64,000 nucleotides of DNA from Planctomycetaceae bacterium (GCA_019636285.1 JAHBXV010000010.1:1-64000), one strand, 5' to 3'; positions 8,517 through 17,738 are shown, counted from the first letter of the stretch. The notes: generated from the sequence alone by a model not told the origin. Program-made: numbers and translations.

Positions 8517-8602
8517 AGTCGAGGGTCGAGAGTCCAGAGTCGAGAAATGCTGGAGAATTCTGACGTTTTGGGCTCTCGACTCTCGACACTAGACTCTCGA
8601 CA
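8517..8602. repeat. Imperfect inverted repeat of CTCGA-rich units upstream of metH
   Basis: The left arm at 8517-8544 (repeats of GTCGAGAGTC type) is matched by an inverted right arm at 8572-8602 (CTCTCGACTCTCGACACTAG and onward), separated by about 27 bases. It lies between the divergent metH and HAD hydrolase genes. It looks like an expanded short-repeat palindrome, not a defined operator. Confidence 0.6.
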
Positions 8603-8661
8603 CCACCGGACGCAATTGAGTTCGCCGATGCCATGGATTTGACAAGACCGCAGGTTTACCA

Positions 8662-9393
8662 ATGCCAGAGTGGGTCTTTTTTGATGTTGGGAATGTGCTG
8701 TACAATGACGACCGGCAGTCGGCTCGGAGTTATGCCCATTTTCATCGGGTCTTTCAGTCGTACGAGCCGGGGTTGACGTTCGCCGATCTGATGCGGGAGC
8801 GGGAGTTGGAGGCTCGGCAGGCGCCGGGGTGGGTGCTGCGGCGCATCTCGCAGCGGCGGCTTCCGGCGGACCGGTTCGCGGCGGAGCTCACGGCATTGCG
8901 AGCGCTGCTGGAGTCACAATTCGATGAGCATCACCAGATCAACCCCGGCGCGGCCGAAGTGCTGGCGGAACTGGCGAAGAGCTATCGGCTCGGCATCCTG
9001 GCCAATCAGCCAGCCGAGTGCCGGGCGAGTCTGGCGCGGCGGAATCTGCTTGCCTACTTTCAGGTGGTCGCCATCAGCGAGGAACTCGACCTCCACAAAC
9101 CCGATCCGGAAATCTTCCGGTGGGCTCTGGAGCAAGCCGGCTGCGATCCGGCCCAGGCGGTGATGGTGGGGGACCGCCAGGACAACGACATCGCCCCGGC
9201 GAAGGCGTTAGGCTTTAAGACGGTGCAGGTTGTCTGGCGGGAGAAGTGCTGGCCGGGCGAGACCGACGACGATTTGCTGTTCCTTGACTCCTGCCGCCGC
9301 GTGCCGGTGTTCTCGCAGCAGTTTCCGGGCGGGGAGCCGGATGCGGTGATTGGGGAGTTGGGTGAGTTGCCGGGGGTGTTGGGGGGGATGTGA
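8662..9393 (+). CDS. HAD-superfamily hydrolase
   Basis: This 243-residue protein has the HAD motifs in order. Motif I is FFDVGNVLY near the N-terminus, with the nucleophile Asp followed two residues later by Gly in place of the second Asp, as in many haloacid dehalogenase-type members. Motif II is ILANQP, the Lys motif is HKPDPEIF, and motif III is MVGDRQDNDIAPAKALG. A helical cap region lies between motifs I and II. The missing second Asp suggests a dehalogenase-like or otherwise altered activity instead of a typical phosphatase, but the substrate is unknown. The gene diverges from metH across a palindromic spacer. The start ATG is preceded by a weak AGG site. Confidence 0.88.
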   Translation: MPEWVFFDVGNVLYNDDRQSARSYAHFHRVFQSYEPGLTFADLMRERELEARQAPGWVLRRISQRRLPADRFAAELTALRALLESQFDEHHQINPGAAEVLAELAKSYRLGILANQPAECRASLARRNLLAYFQVVAISEELDLHKPDPEIFRWALEQAGCDPAQAVMVGDRQDNDIAPAKALGFKTVQVVWREKCWPGETDDDLLFLDSCRRVPVFSQQFPGGEPDAVIGELGELPGVLGGM

Positions 9394-9440
9394 CGGCAAG
9401 AGAGTGATTCCAGGTGCATGAACGAGAAGATTAACGAGGC

Positions 9441-10226
9441 GTGCCGTACAGGAAGTGGCGAGAGCGTTTCGAGGTTGGCAAACGCCGTCTTGATTCCAGA
9501 CATCCGATTGTACGCGACGATTATCATGAGTATTCTCACGCGCGATCTGACGAGAAAAGTGCTTGGGCGCCGAGAACCTTCATGCGTGATTTTGCTGCTC
9601 GTTATCGAACGCTCTATGAACGGTTCGGCTACCCATTGGGTAAGACGCACGGGATGGCCACATCCGTCCTCGACGCGGCCGCCAGTCGGCTTGGTGTGAC
9701 GATTCCCGACGCCTTGCGTGTTTATTACACAGTCGCTGGTAACGAGCGGCGATTCAATCGGTCACTCCACAGGTTTCTTCATCCTTCGAAATGGTTCGTC
9801 CAGGGACGCCACATCGTCTTTCTCGAAGAGAACCAGGGCTGCTGCTGGTGGGGCGTGTCGGTGAAGTCCCGCGGCGCAGCGGATCCAATGATTTCCCAAG
9901 GTGTCAGCGGCGACGAGTCCATTGAGTGGCACAAAGAGCACGACAGGAGTTCCACCTTTATCTCCGTCATGCTCCATCAGCAAGCGGTTTCCGGTGGTTA
10001 TCGCTTCTATGGGTCCGTCCCAGCACCGGACGATATTTATGAGAAGCTGAAGAAGGACTGGGAATGTGTCGGCCAGGTCAATGAATTCTGGGCATTCAGC
10101 CGTCAGAATCAAGCCGTCTGTCTGATGGCCGGTAGTGGGCTTCCATTCATGCCTGACATGATGTTGATGGCTGCCGGGAAGACAGCCAAGGATGTCGAAG
10201 CCATTGGCGAATCGCTGGGTGTCTAA
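9441..10226 (+). CDS. SMI1/KNR4 (SUKH)-like protein
   Basis: The frame opens with a GTG at 9441 (GAGG upstream); an in-frame ATG at 9582 (MRDFAARYRTLYERFG) is an alternative start. The core AASRLGVTIPDALRVYYTVAGN, then HIVFLEENQGCCWWGV, matches the SUKH pattern of a helix, a short LP-like turn and a beta hairpin with an aromatic GV motif. SUKH proteins often act as immunity factors against nuclease or deaminase toxins in polymorphic toxin loci, and also occur as orphans. No toxin gene is adjacent here, so the role is open. The protein is soluble with no signal peptide. Confidence 0.72.
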   Translation: MPYRKWRERFEVGKRRLDSRHPIVRDDYHEYSHARSDEKSAWAPRTFMRDFAARYRTLYERFGYPLGKTHGMATSVLDAAASRLGVTIPDALRVYYTVAGNERRFNRSLHRFLHPSKWFVQGRHIVFLEENQGCCWWGVSVKSRGAADPMISQGVSGDESIEWHKEHDRSSTFISVMLHQQAVSGGYRFYGSVPAPDDIYEKLKKDWECVGQVNEFWAFSRQNQAVCLMAGSGLPFMPDMMLMAAGKTAKDVEAIGESLGV

Positions 10227-10318
10227 CGAGGTCGATCGGCGAGATTGTCGACGCGAAACATCAAGACGCGAACACGTTTCACGGAGAAGGCAACCTGAAT
10301 CGGGATTACTTCTACGGG

Positions 10319-11020
10319 ATGCTGTTTAGTTTTGTCGCAGTTGCATTGCTTGTGATGGCGGTACGCGGTGGTGCGTATGTTCTGCTCGCCTGGCCGGCGC
10401 TGTCTTTTGGAATTGTTTCGATCACCTACTTCACGAATGAGGCGCGCTGGTTTGGAAAACGCGGCGACGGATCGCGGCATTGGCTGGCCACGGCGGCTCT
10501 TCTGCCGTACATCACGTTCGCTCATGCGGTTTGGCGGATGCAGGTTTTCTTGTCGCGCGAACCGGCTATCAGCCTCGTAAATGACTCGCTTGCAGTCTCG
10601 CGGAGATTGCTTGCTCACGAAGTCCCGGCGGACGTGGACGTTGTCTGCGACCTGACCTGCGAACTTGTGGACCCTGAATCCGTGCGCGCGAAGCCTGGAT
10701 ATTGCTGTCATCCCATTCTGGACGCGGGTGCGTGCGCGGCCAGTGAGTTGATCGCTCTGGCTCGGAGACTCCCGCCGTCGAGCGATCGTCGACTCCTGAT
10801 CCATTGCGCGAATGGGCACGGGCGCACGGGGATGTTTGCGGCGGTCTGGTTACTGACTCATGGATTTGCGGAAACCGTTGACGACTCCCTTGCGACGCTG
10901 CAAACGGCGAGACCTGGAATCGGGCTGCGAACTCGTCAACGCCGGTTGGTCGCCGAGGCGTATTCGCTGCTTCGTGACTCTCACGAGTCGGGCGTTGTCT
11001 CTGACCGCGGCGGTGTGTAG
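10319..11020 (+). CDS. Membrane-anchored dual-specificity (tyrosine-type) phosphatase
   Basis: The 233-residue protein has two hydrophobic N-terminal segments (FSFVAVALLVMAVRGGAYVL and a second through ALSFGIVSITYF) followed by a phosphatase domain. The signature LLIHCANGHGRTG gives catalytic Cys163 and Arg169 in the HCxxGxxRT loop, and a candidate general acid lies in the HPILDAG region. The fold is that of DSP/PTP-like Cys phosphatases. The true start may be a CTG at 10295 with GGAGAAGG just upstream, adding NRDYFYG. The placement suggests the catalytic domain faces the cytoplasm. The substrate could be a phosphoprotein or a phosphoinositide-like lipid; nothing nearby decides this. Confidence 0.8.
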   Translation: MLFSFVAVALLVMAVRGGAYVLLAWPALSFGIVSITYFTNEARWFGKRGDGSRHWLATAALLPYITFAHAVWRMQVFLSREPAISLVNDSLAVSRRLLAHEVPADVDVVCDLTCELVDPESVRAKPGYCCHPILDAGACAASELIALARRLPPSSDRRLLIHCANGHGRTGMFAAVWLLTHGFAETVDDSLATLQTARPGIGLRTRQRRLVAEAYSLLRDSHESGVVSDRGGV

Positions 11021-11093
11021 CGTTATTGGAAATGTGGGCAGACCTATGCCCGTCGGCGCACGGGCGAACCCGTAAAGCACGAAGGGGCATATT

Positions 11094-11867
11094 ATGCGAT
11101 ATTTCGCGGTCTTCATTCTGCTTGGAGGATCCACATTGGGAGCTGACGTCTGGTCTCCGCCAGAAAATCCTGATCCGCAAGCGATCCTGCAGGAGGCAAG
11201 CGATGATGCACGAGCCAAACGCTACGAGACTGCTCTCGCGAAACACGTCTGGTTTCACGAACACGCATTGAAAATTGACCCTGCGTACGATGGGGTTCGG
11301 CTTTCGTTCGCCTTGATGTACTGGATCGAACTCGGAACGAAATATCCGCCAGCCCTGACCAAGCTGGAAGAGTTCCGAGACGCAGCGCAGAGGAACGTGG
11401 TTGCGGGAAAAGACGTTCGCGAGTCTTTTCACGATCTGGCATCGATTAATAACCATCTGGGTGAACAGTCGAAAACAAAAGAACTCTTTGAGGCTCTCGA
11501 TAAGAAAGATCCGAAGACCGCAAAAGAGCTCTTTGGTCTGGCACAGCCGTCATTGATTGAGGGCAAGGCCTATTCATTGGTCGGCAAGTACGTCTCGCCG
11601 AAAAATGACTTCGCCAGAATGAGAGAGGGATACCGCCAAGGCAAAAAGCTCGCAGACGACGCTCGTTTCGGCGAGAGACATCGGGATATCGTCAATAAAA
11701 AATACAAGAACGATATGACGACACTGGTCGCGATTCTCGCCGTGAATGACCGTAAGAAGGAGGCGGAAGAAGTCGCCGCTTCGGCACGTGCCGAGTGGGA
11801 TGTCGACTCGTTTCATGCAGCTCTTGAAGAGGCATTGAAGGGGGTTGTTCCCGATCCCTGGCCGTGA
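11094..11867 (+). CDS. Exported hypothetical protein, TPR-like helices
   Basis: This 257-residue protein begins MRYFAVFILLGGSTLGADVW, a signal peptide with a probable cleavage after LGA. The remainder is rich in Ala, Lys and Glu and forms helical pairs (QAILQEASDDARAKRYETALAKH and similar) that resemble tetratricopeptide repeats. An AAGGGG site precedes the ATG. Relatives, usually annotated only as hypothetical, are common in planctomycetes. No catalytic residues are evident. It probably mediates protein contacts outside the cytoplasmic membrane. Confidence 0.72.
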   Translation: MRYFAVFILLGGSTLGADVWSPPENPDPQAILQEASDDARAKRYETALAKHVWFHEHALKIDPAYDGVRLSFALMYWIELGTKYPPALTKLEEFRDAAQRNVVAGKDVRESFHDLASINNHLGEQSKTKELFEALDKKDPKTAKELFGLAQPSLIEGKAYSLVGKYVSPKNDFARMREGYRQGKKLADDARFGERHRDIVNKKYKNDMTTLVAILAVNDRKKEAEEVAASARAEWDVDSFHAALEEALKGVVPDPWP

Positions 11868-12168
11868 TGGGAGGTGCCCGCAGGTGGCCTCGGTGTTAAC
11901 GGTCTGAATGGCGGGTTGCCTATAAGCGTGTGAGCAATCGTTTTCTGCGACCCCCTTCAGGGGTCGGGGTCATTTTATTGGACCTAAACCGTGGGTGCGC
12001 TGCGCGACCCACGGCTACCTTCTGCGACCCCCTTCAGGGGTCGGGAAGACGGCTCACGGTTGGGAAAACGACGATGGGCGACAAGCTGATTCGGCGAGCC
12101 TTCGAGGATCTCGTCCGAAGCTCGGAAGTGGGTCTATGCCGACCGATCAAACAGCCCTATGGGATTGC
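11868..12168. other. Repeat-filled intergenic region
   Basis: The spacer holds two copies of the palindrome GACCCCCTTCAGGGGTC (11949-11965 and 12026-12042) and one GTGGGT-GCGCTGCGCG-ACCCAC inverted repeat (11991-12012). I see no gene in it. Confidence 0.7.
11949..12042. repeat. Palindromic repeat cluster (CAGGGGTC and GTGGGTGCGC types)
   Basis: Two identical 17-base palindromes flank a hairpin of the form GTGGGTGCGC then TGCGCGACCCAC. The latter, with its CGGCTACCTTCT extension, reappears at 54116-54148 and in inverted, variant form near 53973-54003, so it is a dispersed family. Confidence 0.75.
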
Positions 12169-13971
12169 TCACAATACCCGGAGTTCGATGGATTGATTCG
12201 ACGGGTTCTCGCCGGCTTCGATGGTGTATTCGGAGGCTTCGTTGAATGTGGCCGTGAATTCGCGTGGTTCGCCGTTTTCGGTCCAGCGGTGGGTGATGGT
12301 GATTGGGGATGGTGGGGTCGCGGTGGGGGGTTTGCAGCGGGCGGTGGTGCGGAGGGTGGCGAGGCCGGGGGCGCCGCGGAAGCGGAGGAAGATGGATTCG
12401 GCGGGGGTTTCCAGTTTGTGATGGACGTCGCGTTGGACGATGCCGTTGGTGGCGAGGTCTGGCCATTGCTCATTGAGCAGCGGTTGCCAGTTCTGAGGGC
12501 TATTGGCGGCCCAGTCGATGCCGAATTCTTGCGAAGTGCTGCCTTCGCGGGTGAAGGCGGCGCCGGCGGTGAATTCGTGGATCTGGCAGCCGGGCCAAGG
12601 GGGGAGCCGGGTGATGATGGTGCCCAGGCCGCGGATGCGGGGGGCGGAGGCGTCTTGCCGGGTGGGCGGGCGGATCGCGTATTTGAGGAAGCCGTTTTCG
12701 TCGGAGCCGGGCATCTCGTAGCGGGCCAGACGCGTCGGTTGGCCGTGGGCATCGCCACTGCGGAAAATGAGGCGATTGGTGCCCGTCTTCAGGTTCGGAA
12801 TGGAACCGGGGGAGACCTGGGACCAGGCGGTGATGGTCAGTTTGCCGACGATCGATTCGCCCGGTTTCCCTTTCAAGGCGATGCGCAGCCAGAATCGTGA
12901 GCGACCGGCGAGTTCTTTGGTGAGATCGATCGGCTCGGGGAGCTTCTTCGTGTCGATCGTCAGCCAGGTGGCGCCGTAGTCGGGGGACCATTGGAGCGTC
13001 AGGCCCTTGCCGTCTGCTTCGAGAATGACAGCTCCCGCATCGTCTTTGGCGTCGTTCAGTTTGCCAACGATGGGGACGAAGGGGCCGGGGGACTCGAAGG
13101 CCAGGATGACCACGCCGTCGCCGGCTTCTTGAAGTGTCAGCCCGGCTTCGGTGCGGTGGATGTTGTCGACCGACTCGGCTTCGGTTGCCCAGTCATCGCC
13201 CAGTTCGGCGGCGAATGGATTGAAGATGATCTTGGCGAGAGAGAAGAGTCGTTGGTTCGCCGGTTCCGATTTGGGGCCGACTGGTTCGCGGGCGAGTGTT
13301 TCTGCCCAGGGTTTGTCTTTGAGGGCGCGGGCGTCGCACAGCCAGCGGGGTTCGGGGGGATCGCGGAACCAGGTGATTTGAGTTCCGCGTATGAGGTGGC
13401 AGTCGCCGGTGAAGTCGGCGGGGGCAGTGGCCAGATGGTAGGACAGGTCTCCCGAGCGCAGCCGTGCGAGCGCGGGTTCGATGGCTGCATCAGCCGGTAG
13501 CAGGATGGGTGGAGCTGCGTCGTTTGTTTTGAGGTCGGCAGCCGACCAACTCTTGTCGGAGTGGCTCAGCCAGAGGGCCGAGGGTTCGAGCGTGGCGAAG
13601 ACCCACTTGTCGCCGAGTTGAAATTCGCAGCCGCAGATTTCGGCCCCGGCACTGACCAGACGAGCGGTGCCGCCAAGTTGCTGCCAGAGGACGGCGAGTG
13701 CGTTCAGGCGGGTGGCGGGGCTCGCGTAGCCGGTGATGTTCAGGAGCCACAGGGGATCGGTCATGCGGCCGAAGTCGATGGACGACTCCTGATCGCTGAA
13801 CGTGTCGCCGCCGTCGGCGATTGCCTGTGAACTGGCGGCGAACCACTGGAAGAGCCGCGAGAGTTTTGTCGCCGCGTTGTCGGTGGCCCAGGCGGGATCG
13901 TGGCGGAATGCTTCGAAGGAAAACAAATCGATCTGATTGACGGGCAATAGCCGGGGGGAGTTGATGGACAT
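12169..13971 (-). CDS. Large hypothetical protein (600 aa)
   Basis: The protein starts MSINSPRLLPVNQIDLFSFE with no signal peptide and is 600 residues long. The N-terminal third is helical, with several Trp and an FQWFAASSQAIADGG segment. The remainder looks like a series of beta-sandwich or propeller-type units, with a BNR-like WSPDYGATWLTID and repeated segments ending in W or F. I do not recognise an enzymatic motif. It is encoded convergently with neither neighbour and lies head-to-head with the DUF1549/DUF1553 gene. High GC codon use matches the surrounding genes. The open frame is long and regular enough to be a real gene, but the function is unknown. Confidence 0.75.
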   Translation of the reverse strand: MSINSPRLLPVNQIDLFSFEAFRHDPAWATDNAATKLSRLFQWFAASSQAIADGGDTFSDQESSIDFGRMTDPLWLLNITGYASPATRLNALAVLWQQLGGTARLVSAGAEICGCEFQLGDKWVFATLEPSALWLSHSDKSWSAADLKTNDAAPPILLPADAAIEPALARLRSGDLSYHLATAPADFTGDCHLIRGTQITWFRDPPEPRWLCDARALKDKPWAETLAREPVGPKSEPANQRLFSLAKIIFNPFAAELGDDWATEAESVDNIHRTEAGLTLQEAGDGVVILAFESPGPFVPIVGKLNDAKDDAGAVILEADGKGLTLQWSPDYGATWLTIDTKKLPEPIDLTKELAGRSRFWLRIALKGKPGESIVGKLTITAWSQVSPGSIPNLKTGTNRLIFRSGDAHGQPTRLARYEMPGSDENGFLKYAIRPPTRQDASAPRIRGLGTIITRLPPWPGCQIHEFTAGAAFTREGSTSQEFGIDWAANSPQNWQPLLNEQWPDLATNGIVQRDVHHKLETPAESIFLRFRGAPGLATLRTTARCKPPTATPPSPITITHRWTENGEPREFTATFNEASEYTIEAGENPSNQSIELRVL

Positions 13972-14013
13972 GGGGCGAGGGCCTGGGAGGGATACCGGGG
14001 ATTTAGTCGTCGA

Positions 14014-14038
14014 TGGTTGAGGGTTGATGGTTGAGGGT
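14014..14038. repeat. Intergenic TTGAGGG heptad repeat
   Basis: Units TTGAGGG, TTGATGG and TTGAGGG in tandem, the same heptads that form two in-frame linkers in metH. Confidence 0.7.
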
Positions 14039-14055
14039 CAAGCGAGGAGACGGAA

Positions 14056-14087
14056 GGGAGCGCTCCCCGGTGGGTCGCGGCTAAGGG
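14056..14087. repeat. GGGAGCGCTCCCC intergenic repeat, copy 1
   Basis: The palindrome GGGAGCGCTCCC is followed by GGTGGGTCGCGGCTAAGG. A near-identical copy lies at 22197-22229, again shortly upstream of a plus-strand gene. Confidence 0.7.
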
Positions 14088-14207
14088 AAGGAGATTGCTG
14101 ATTGGTGGCTGGAGGGGGTACACTGGGGTTGCATGAATGCAATTACATGCCTGGATGCTTCTTGCCGGATGCCTCGCCGTTTTCTCGCCTCGCGGAGCCG
14201 TCCGCCT

Positions 14208-16424
14208 ATGTCGTCGCGTATCACGATGCCGCTGTTTCTTCTGTTCGTGAGCGGGCTGGCTGCGCCTCTTGGTGCGGACGAGGTTTCGTTTCGTCGCGAC
14301 GTGATGCCGATTCTGGGGAAAGCAGGCTGCAACAGGGGGACTTGCCACGGGAATGCGAATGGCAAGGGGGATTTCAAGCTGACGCTGCGGGGGGATGATC
14401 CGACGACGGACTTTCAGACGCTGAGTCATGACTGGCTGGGACGGCGGACGAATCGGCTGGAGCCGGAGCAAAGCCTGCTCTTGCAAAAAGCGACGATGCA
14501 GGTGCCCCATCTGGGGGGACGCCGTTTCGAGATCGGCAGCCCGGAATATGTGCTGCTGCGGGACTGGATTGCGGAGGGCGTCAACGATCGTGGCGCGACG
14601 GAAGCGCCGCTGGTTGGTCTGACGGTAACTCCTGAGTCGGTCCGAAATTCCATCGACGAACCGACAGCGGATTTTGAAGTCACTGCGAAGTTCGGCGATG
14701 GTACCACGCGTATCGTGACGGGACTGGCAGTGTTTGAGCCGGTCGATCCGATCCTGGAGCTGACGGGCGAAGGGCGGGTGACGGCGACCGCGCCGGTCGA
14801 ATCGACGCTGCTCGTGCGGTACATGGACCGGCAAGTCGCCGTGCCGTTTCTGGTGGTGCCGAATCGACCGCCGGTGGACCTCGCGGCTTCGCAGGCCGGG
14901 AACCTGATTGATCGTGAAGTGCTCGCCAAGCTGGAATCGGTCCGCATGGAACCGTCGCCGCTTTGCGATGACAGCACATTCGTTCGTCGAGTGATGCTCG
15001 ATCTGACGGGAGTTAAACCGACGGCCGAGGAAGCCCGGCGGTTCGTCGCGTCGACCGATGTGGACAAGCGAGCGAAGCTGATCGACCAGTTGCTGGAGTC
15101 GCAGGCGTTCGCCGACTGGTGGGCGCTGAAATGGTCGGACATGTTGCGGGTGGAGGAGAAGACGCTCGACCGCAAGGGGGTGGGGAACCTGCATGGCTGG
15201 CTGCGGGAGTCGTTCGCGACGAACAAGCCGCTCGACAAGTTGGTTCACCAGTTGATTGCCGCGCGGGGGAGCACGTATTCGGAGCCGCCGGCCAATTTTT
15301 ATCGGGCCTTGCGTGAGCCCTTCGAGCGTTCGGAGGGAGTCGCGCAACTGTTTCTGGGCGTTCGCCTGCAATGTGCGAAGTGCCACAACCATCCCTTCGA
15401 CAGGTGGACGCAGGACGACTACTACTCGTGGGGAAACCTGTTCGCGCGGGTAGATTACAAGATTGTCAGCAATAATCGCAGGGACTCGAACGACAAGCAT
15501 GAGTTCGACGGCGAGCAGATTGTCTGGATGAAGCCCAGCGGCGACGTGGACGACCCGCGGACGGGCAAACCGCGAAAGCCTCGCTTCCTGGGGGCCGAAT
15601 CGGCTGTCGCGAACGAGGCGGACCGGCTGTTGGCACTTGCTGACTGGCTGACCGGACCGGACAACACGCGGTTCGCGCAGGTTTTGGTGAATCGCACGTG
15701 GGAACAGGTGTTCGGGCGGGGGCTGGTCGACCCGGTCGATGACTTCCGCGACAGCAATCCGCCCTCGCATCCCCGGCTGCTGGAGGAGCTGTCGAGAGAG
15801 CTCCGGGAGAGCGGGTACGACGTGCGGCACGTCTTGCGGCTGATGTTGAATTCGACGACGTACCAACGCGCCAGCAGCGTGACGGAGACGAACCAGGACG
15901 ATGAGCGAAATCTCGCGCGGACGGTGGTGCGGCGACTGACTGCCGAGCAGATTCTGGACTCGTACGCGGCGTTTTATGACCGGCCGCTGCCGGTGACGGG
16001 TTATCCGGCGGGGACGCGAGCCGGGGAGTTGGCGGGAGTCAGCCCGGTTCGCTCGCGGGAGCAGAAACAGGGCTCGGTGGAGTCGCTGCTACGGCTGTTT
16101 GGCCGTCCGCCGCGGTTGCAGTCGTGCGATTGCGAGCGTTCGGATGAACCGACGTTGAACCAGACATTTCAGCTCGTGAGCGGCAACTTGCTCAACGAAT
16201 TGCTGACCGATCCGAAAAACCGCCTGGCGAACTGGCTGGAGTCGGGAATGACGACGACGGAACTGGTCGACTCGATCTCCTGGGAAGCGTTGTCGCGTGC
16301 CGCGACGCCGGTCGAGCGAGAGCGTTTCACAGCCTATCTCGAGGGCGCGAAGGATCGTCGGCAAGGGCTGGAAGACGTCTGCTGGGCAGTGCTGAACAGC
16401 CACGAATTCCTGCTGCGATACTGA
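14208..16424 (+). CDS. DUF1549/DUF1553 cytochrome-like protein (PSCyt1-Big-PSCyt2-PSD1)
   Basis: The start is placed at the ATG at 14208, where MSSRITMPLFLLFVSGLAAP forms a signal peptide and CGGAG lies 10 bases upstream; in-frame ATGs at 14133 and 14169 are alternatives. The domain order is: a planctomycete cytochrome-like segment with the unusual haem-type motif CNRGTCHG (Cys-x4-Cys-His); a Big2-like beta domain (LTVTPESVRNS onward); a DUF1549 domain with the canonical CxxCH motif CAKCHNHPFDRW; and DUF1553 (NRTWEQVFGRGLVDPVDDFR). The family is a planctomycete/verrucomicrobial hallmark, thought to act outside the cytoplasmic membrane, often beside sulfatases or a DUF1501 gene. No DUF1501 gene follows here. 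Confidence 0.92.
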   Translation: MSSRITMPLFLLFVSGLAAPLGADEVSFRRDVMPILGKAGCNRGTCHGNANGKGDFKLTLRGDDPTTDFQTLSHDWLGRRTNRLEPEQSLLLQKATMQVPHLGGRRFEIGSPEYVLLRDWIAEGVNDRGATEAPLVGLTVTPESVRNSIDEPTADFEVTAKFGDGTTRIVTGLAVFEPVDPILELTGEGRVTATAPVESTLLVRYMDRQVAVPFLVVPNRPPVDLAASQAGNLIDREVLAKLESVRMEPSPLCDDSTFVRRVMLDLTGVKPTAEEARRFVASTDVDKRAKLIDQLLESQAFADWWALKWSDMLRVEEKTLDRKGVGNLHGWLRESFATNKPLDKLVHQLIAARGSTYSEPPANFYRALREPFERSEGVAQLFLGVRLQCAKCHNHPFDRWTQDDYYSWGNLFARVDYKIVSNNRRDSNDKHEFDGEQIVWMKPSGDVDDPRTGKPRKPRFLGAESAVANEADRLLALADWLTGPDNTRFAQVLVNRTWEQVFGRGLVDPVDDFRDSNPPSHPRLLEELSRELRESGYDVRHVLRLMLNSTTYQRASSVTETNQDDERNLARTVVRRLTAEQILDSYAAFYDRPLPVTGYPAGTRAGELAGVSPVRSREQKQGSVESLLRLFGRPPRLQSCDCERSDEPTLNQTFQLVSGNLLNELLTDPKNRLANWLESGMTTTELVDSISWEALSRAATPVERERFTAYLEGAKDRRQGLEDVCWAVLNSHEFLLRY

Positions 16425-17423
16425 CGGACGATCGATGGGCGGCTTCGCGCCAGCCACCACGCGAGCGGCACGGGCGCGGCGTTTTAGAGGCAACTTCTGC
16501 CAGAGACCGCTGGGCGAGGTCCATTGGCCGGGGAGATGTTCACCCTCCCCAAGAACGGCGGAATTGGCGCGGTCGGAGAGTCTTTATCGCCCACTCGCGG
16601 TTCTTGAGGAACGCGAGGCGGAACGGCAATAGTCGTGCATTTTTCGAGCGATTCCTGGCGCGCTGTTGATCTGGGGAAACCTTTCGGGCACGCATGTGTC
16701 AACGTCGATCAACACGGGGTTTCCGAGGAACGAGAAGGGTCGTGAACAGCTTGTTTTTGAGATGAAATTTTATTGACAGACCGACCAATGGGTTGAACAA
16801 TATCGCTGCCTTGATGATGACTCCCGCCAGATGACCCGCCTCCAGCAAGACGCTGTCTGTTTCCAAGCCATGAATGGCCGGCCGATAGGGGCCCGTGCCC
16901 GAGTCGTTTGGCGACGAATGTCCGCGTGGAAGAAGGGTGTTTCACGGGTGACGTTTTGTTGCCCGACGAAATGCTGTCGCGGACGAATCCTGTCGTGGTA
17001 AGACAGGGCCGGGAAGGTTTCCGGTGGATGGGCTTGGAGCTGTGTTTGCCGAAACAGTCCGCTTCGCGGATGGGGATCGGGGAGCATTCAGACTTGAGGC
17101 ATGACGGAGTGGTGGTTTCAAAACTCACCGGACGATGGCGGTTCCCGCCGAATCCTTGAGGTTTTGTTGATGGAACGCGGGTTTTGAAACGTACTGTCGG
17201 TTGTGATGAAGTCAGTTTGACGATGACGGAGTTGGTGGTGTCCGAGCTGATGTTGCTCGGACAGAGGGGCTGACCAGCCGATATGGTCGCCACGGGCGTT
17301 GCTGGATGATGCCGCCGTGATGGACGGGGTAGACGTGCTTGACGGAGCAGCCGCGTCACGCGGAGACGCAACGATGCAGCATTGTCCGGCGTGAAGTGGA
17401 ATCAGGGAATCGGAGTGAACGGT
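16425..17423. other. One-kilobase gap with no convincing gene
   Basis: Overlapping open frames on both strands lack family features, signal peptides and good ribosome-binding sites. AT content rises near 16740-16800 (ATGAAATTTTATTGACAG). It could contain a decayed gene, a long leader of the acidic protein gene or an unrecognised RNA; I cannot support any of these. Confidence 0.5.
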
Positions 17424-17738
17424 ATGAGTTTCGATTACGACCTCGATGATGATACAGACCTTGATGACGCCAATGACGTGGCTCTCGAACTGGACGAGCC
17501 CGAAGAGGAATACGCCGAAGGCGACGACGACCTGCTCGACCTCGAAGACATTGACTTCGAAGCCCTGGGAATCGATCCGAAGGGCCCCACGCTCGCCAAG
17601 CCTGGCTCGGAGCAGAAGGTTCTGACGCTGGCGGCCCGCTATGCGGCCGGTGTCCCCCTGTGGCACGACGGCGACTGCTACGACCACGGTCCGGGGGCGG
17701 ACTGGCTGGGCCGCCTGGCTCGTGGCGCGAAGAGCTAA
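17424..17738 (+). CDS. Small acidic hypothetical protein (104 aa)
   Basis: The start is the ATG at 17424 (MSFDYDLDDDTDLDDAND), 8 bases after CGGAG; a TTG at 17382 would add 14 residues without support. The N-terminal half is extremely acidic, with long Asp/Glu runs; the C-terminal half (LTLAARYAAGVPLWHDGDCYDHGPGADWLGRL) is less charged and contains a Cys and several His. The composition suggests a protein that binds a basic partner, cations or nucleic-acid-binding proteins. I do not recognise the family. A perfect terminator lies about 100 bases downstream. Confidence 0.65.
   Translation: MSFDYDLDDDTDLDDANDVALELDEPEEEYAEGDDDLLDLEDIDFEALGIDPKGPTLAKPGSEQKVLTLAARYAAGVPLWHDGDCYDHGPGADWLGRLARGAKS

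Noticed and set aside
8411-8661. Possible cobalamin or SAM riboswitch upstream of metH
   Set aside because: I looked for a B12-box-like sequence or SAM-type helices and found only short-repeat palindromes; a covariance-model search would be needed to exclude it fully.
9418-9699. A 93-codon open frame overlapping the SUKH-like gene
   Set aside because: It overlaps in a different frame, and the SUKH-like frame has the better composition and motifs.
13761-15866. A 701-codon open frame on the minus strand
   Set aside because: It lies antisense to the DUF1549/DUF1553 gene and into the next gene, has an Arg/Pro/His-rich composition typical of a GC-rich shadow frame, and shows no family motif.
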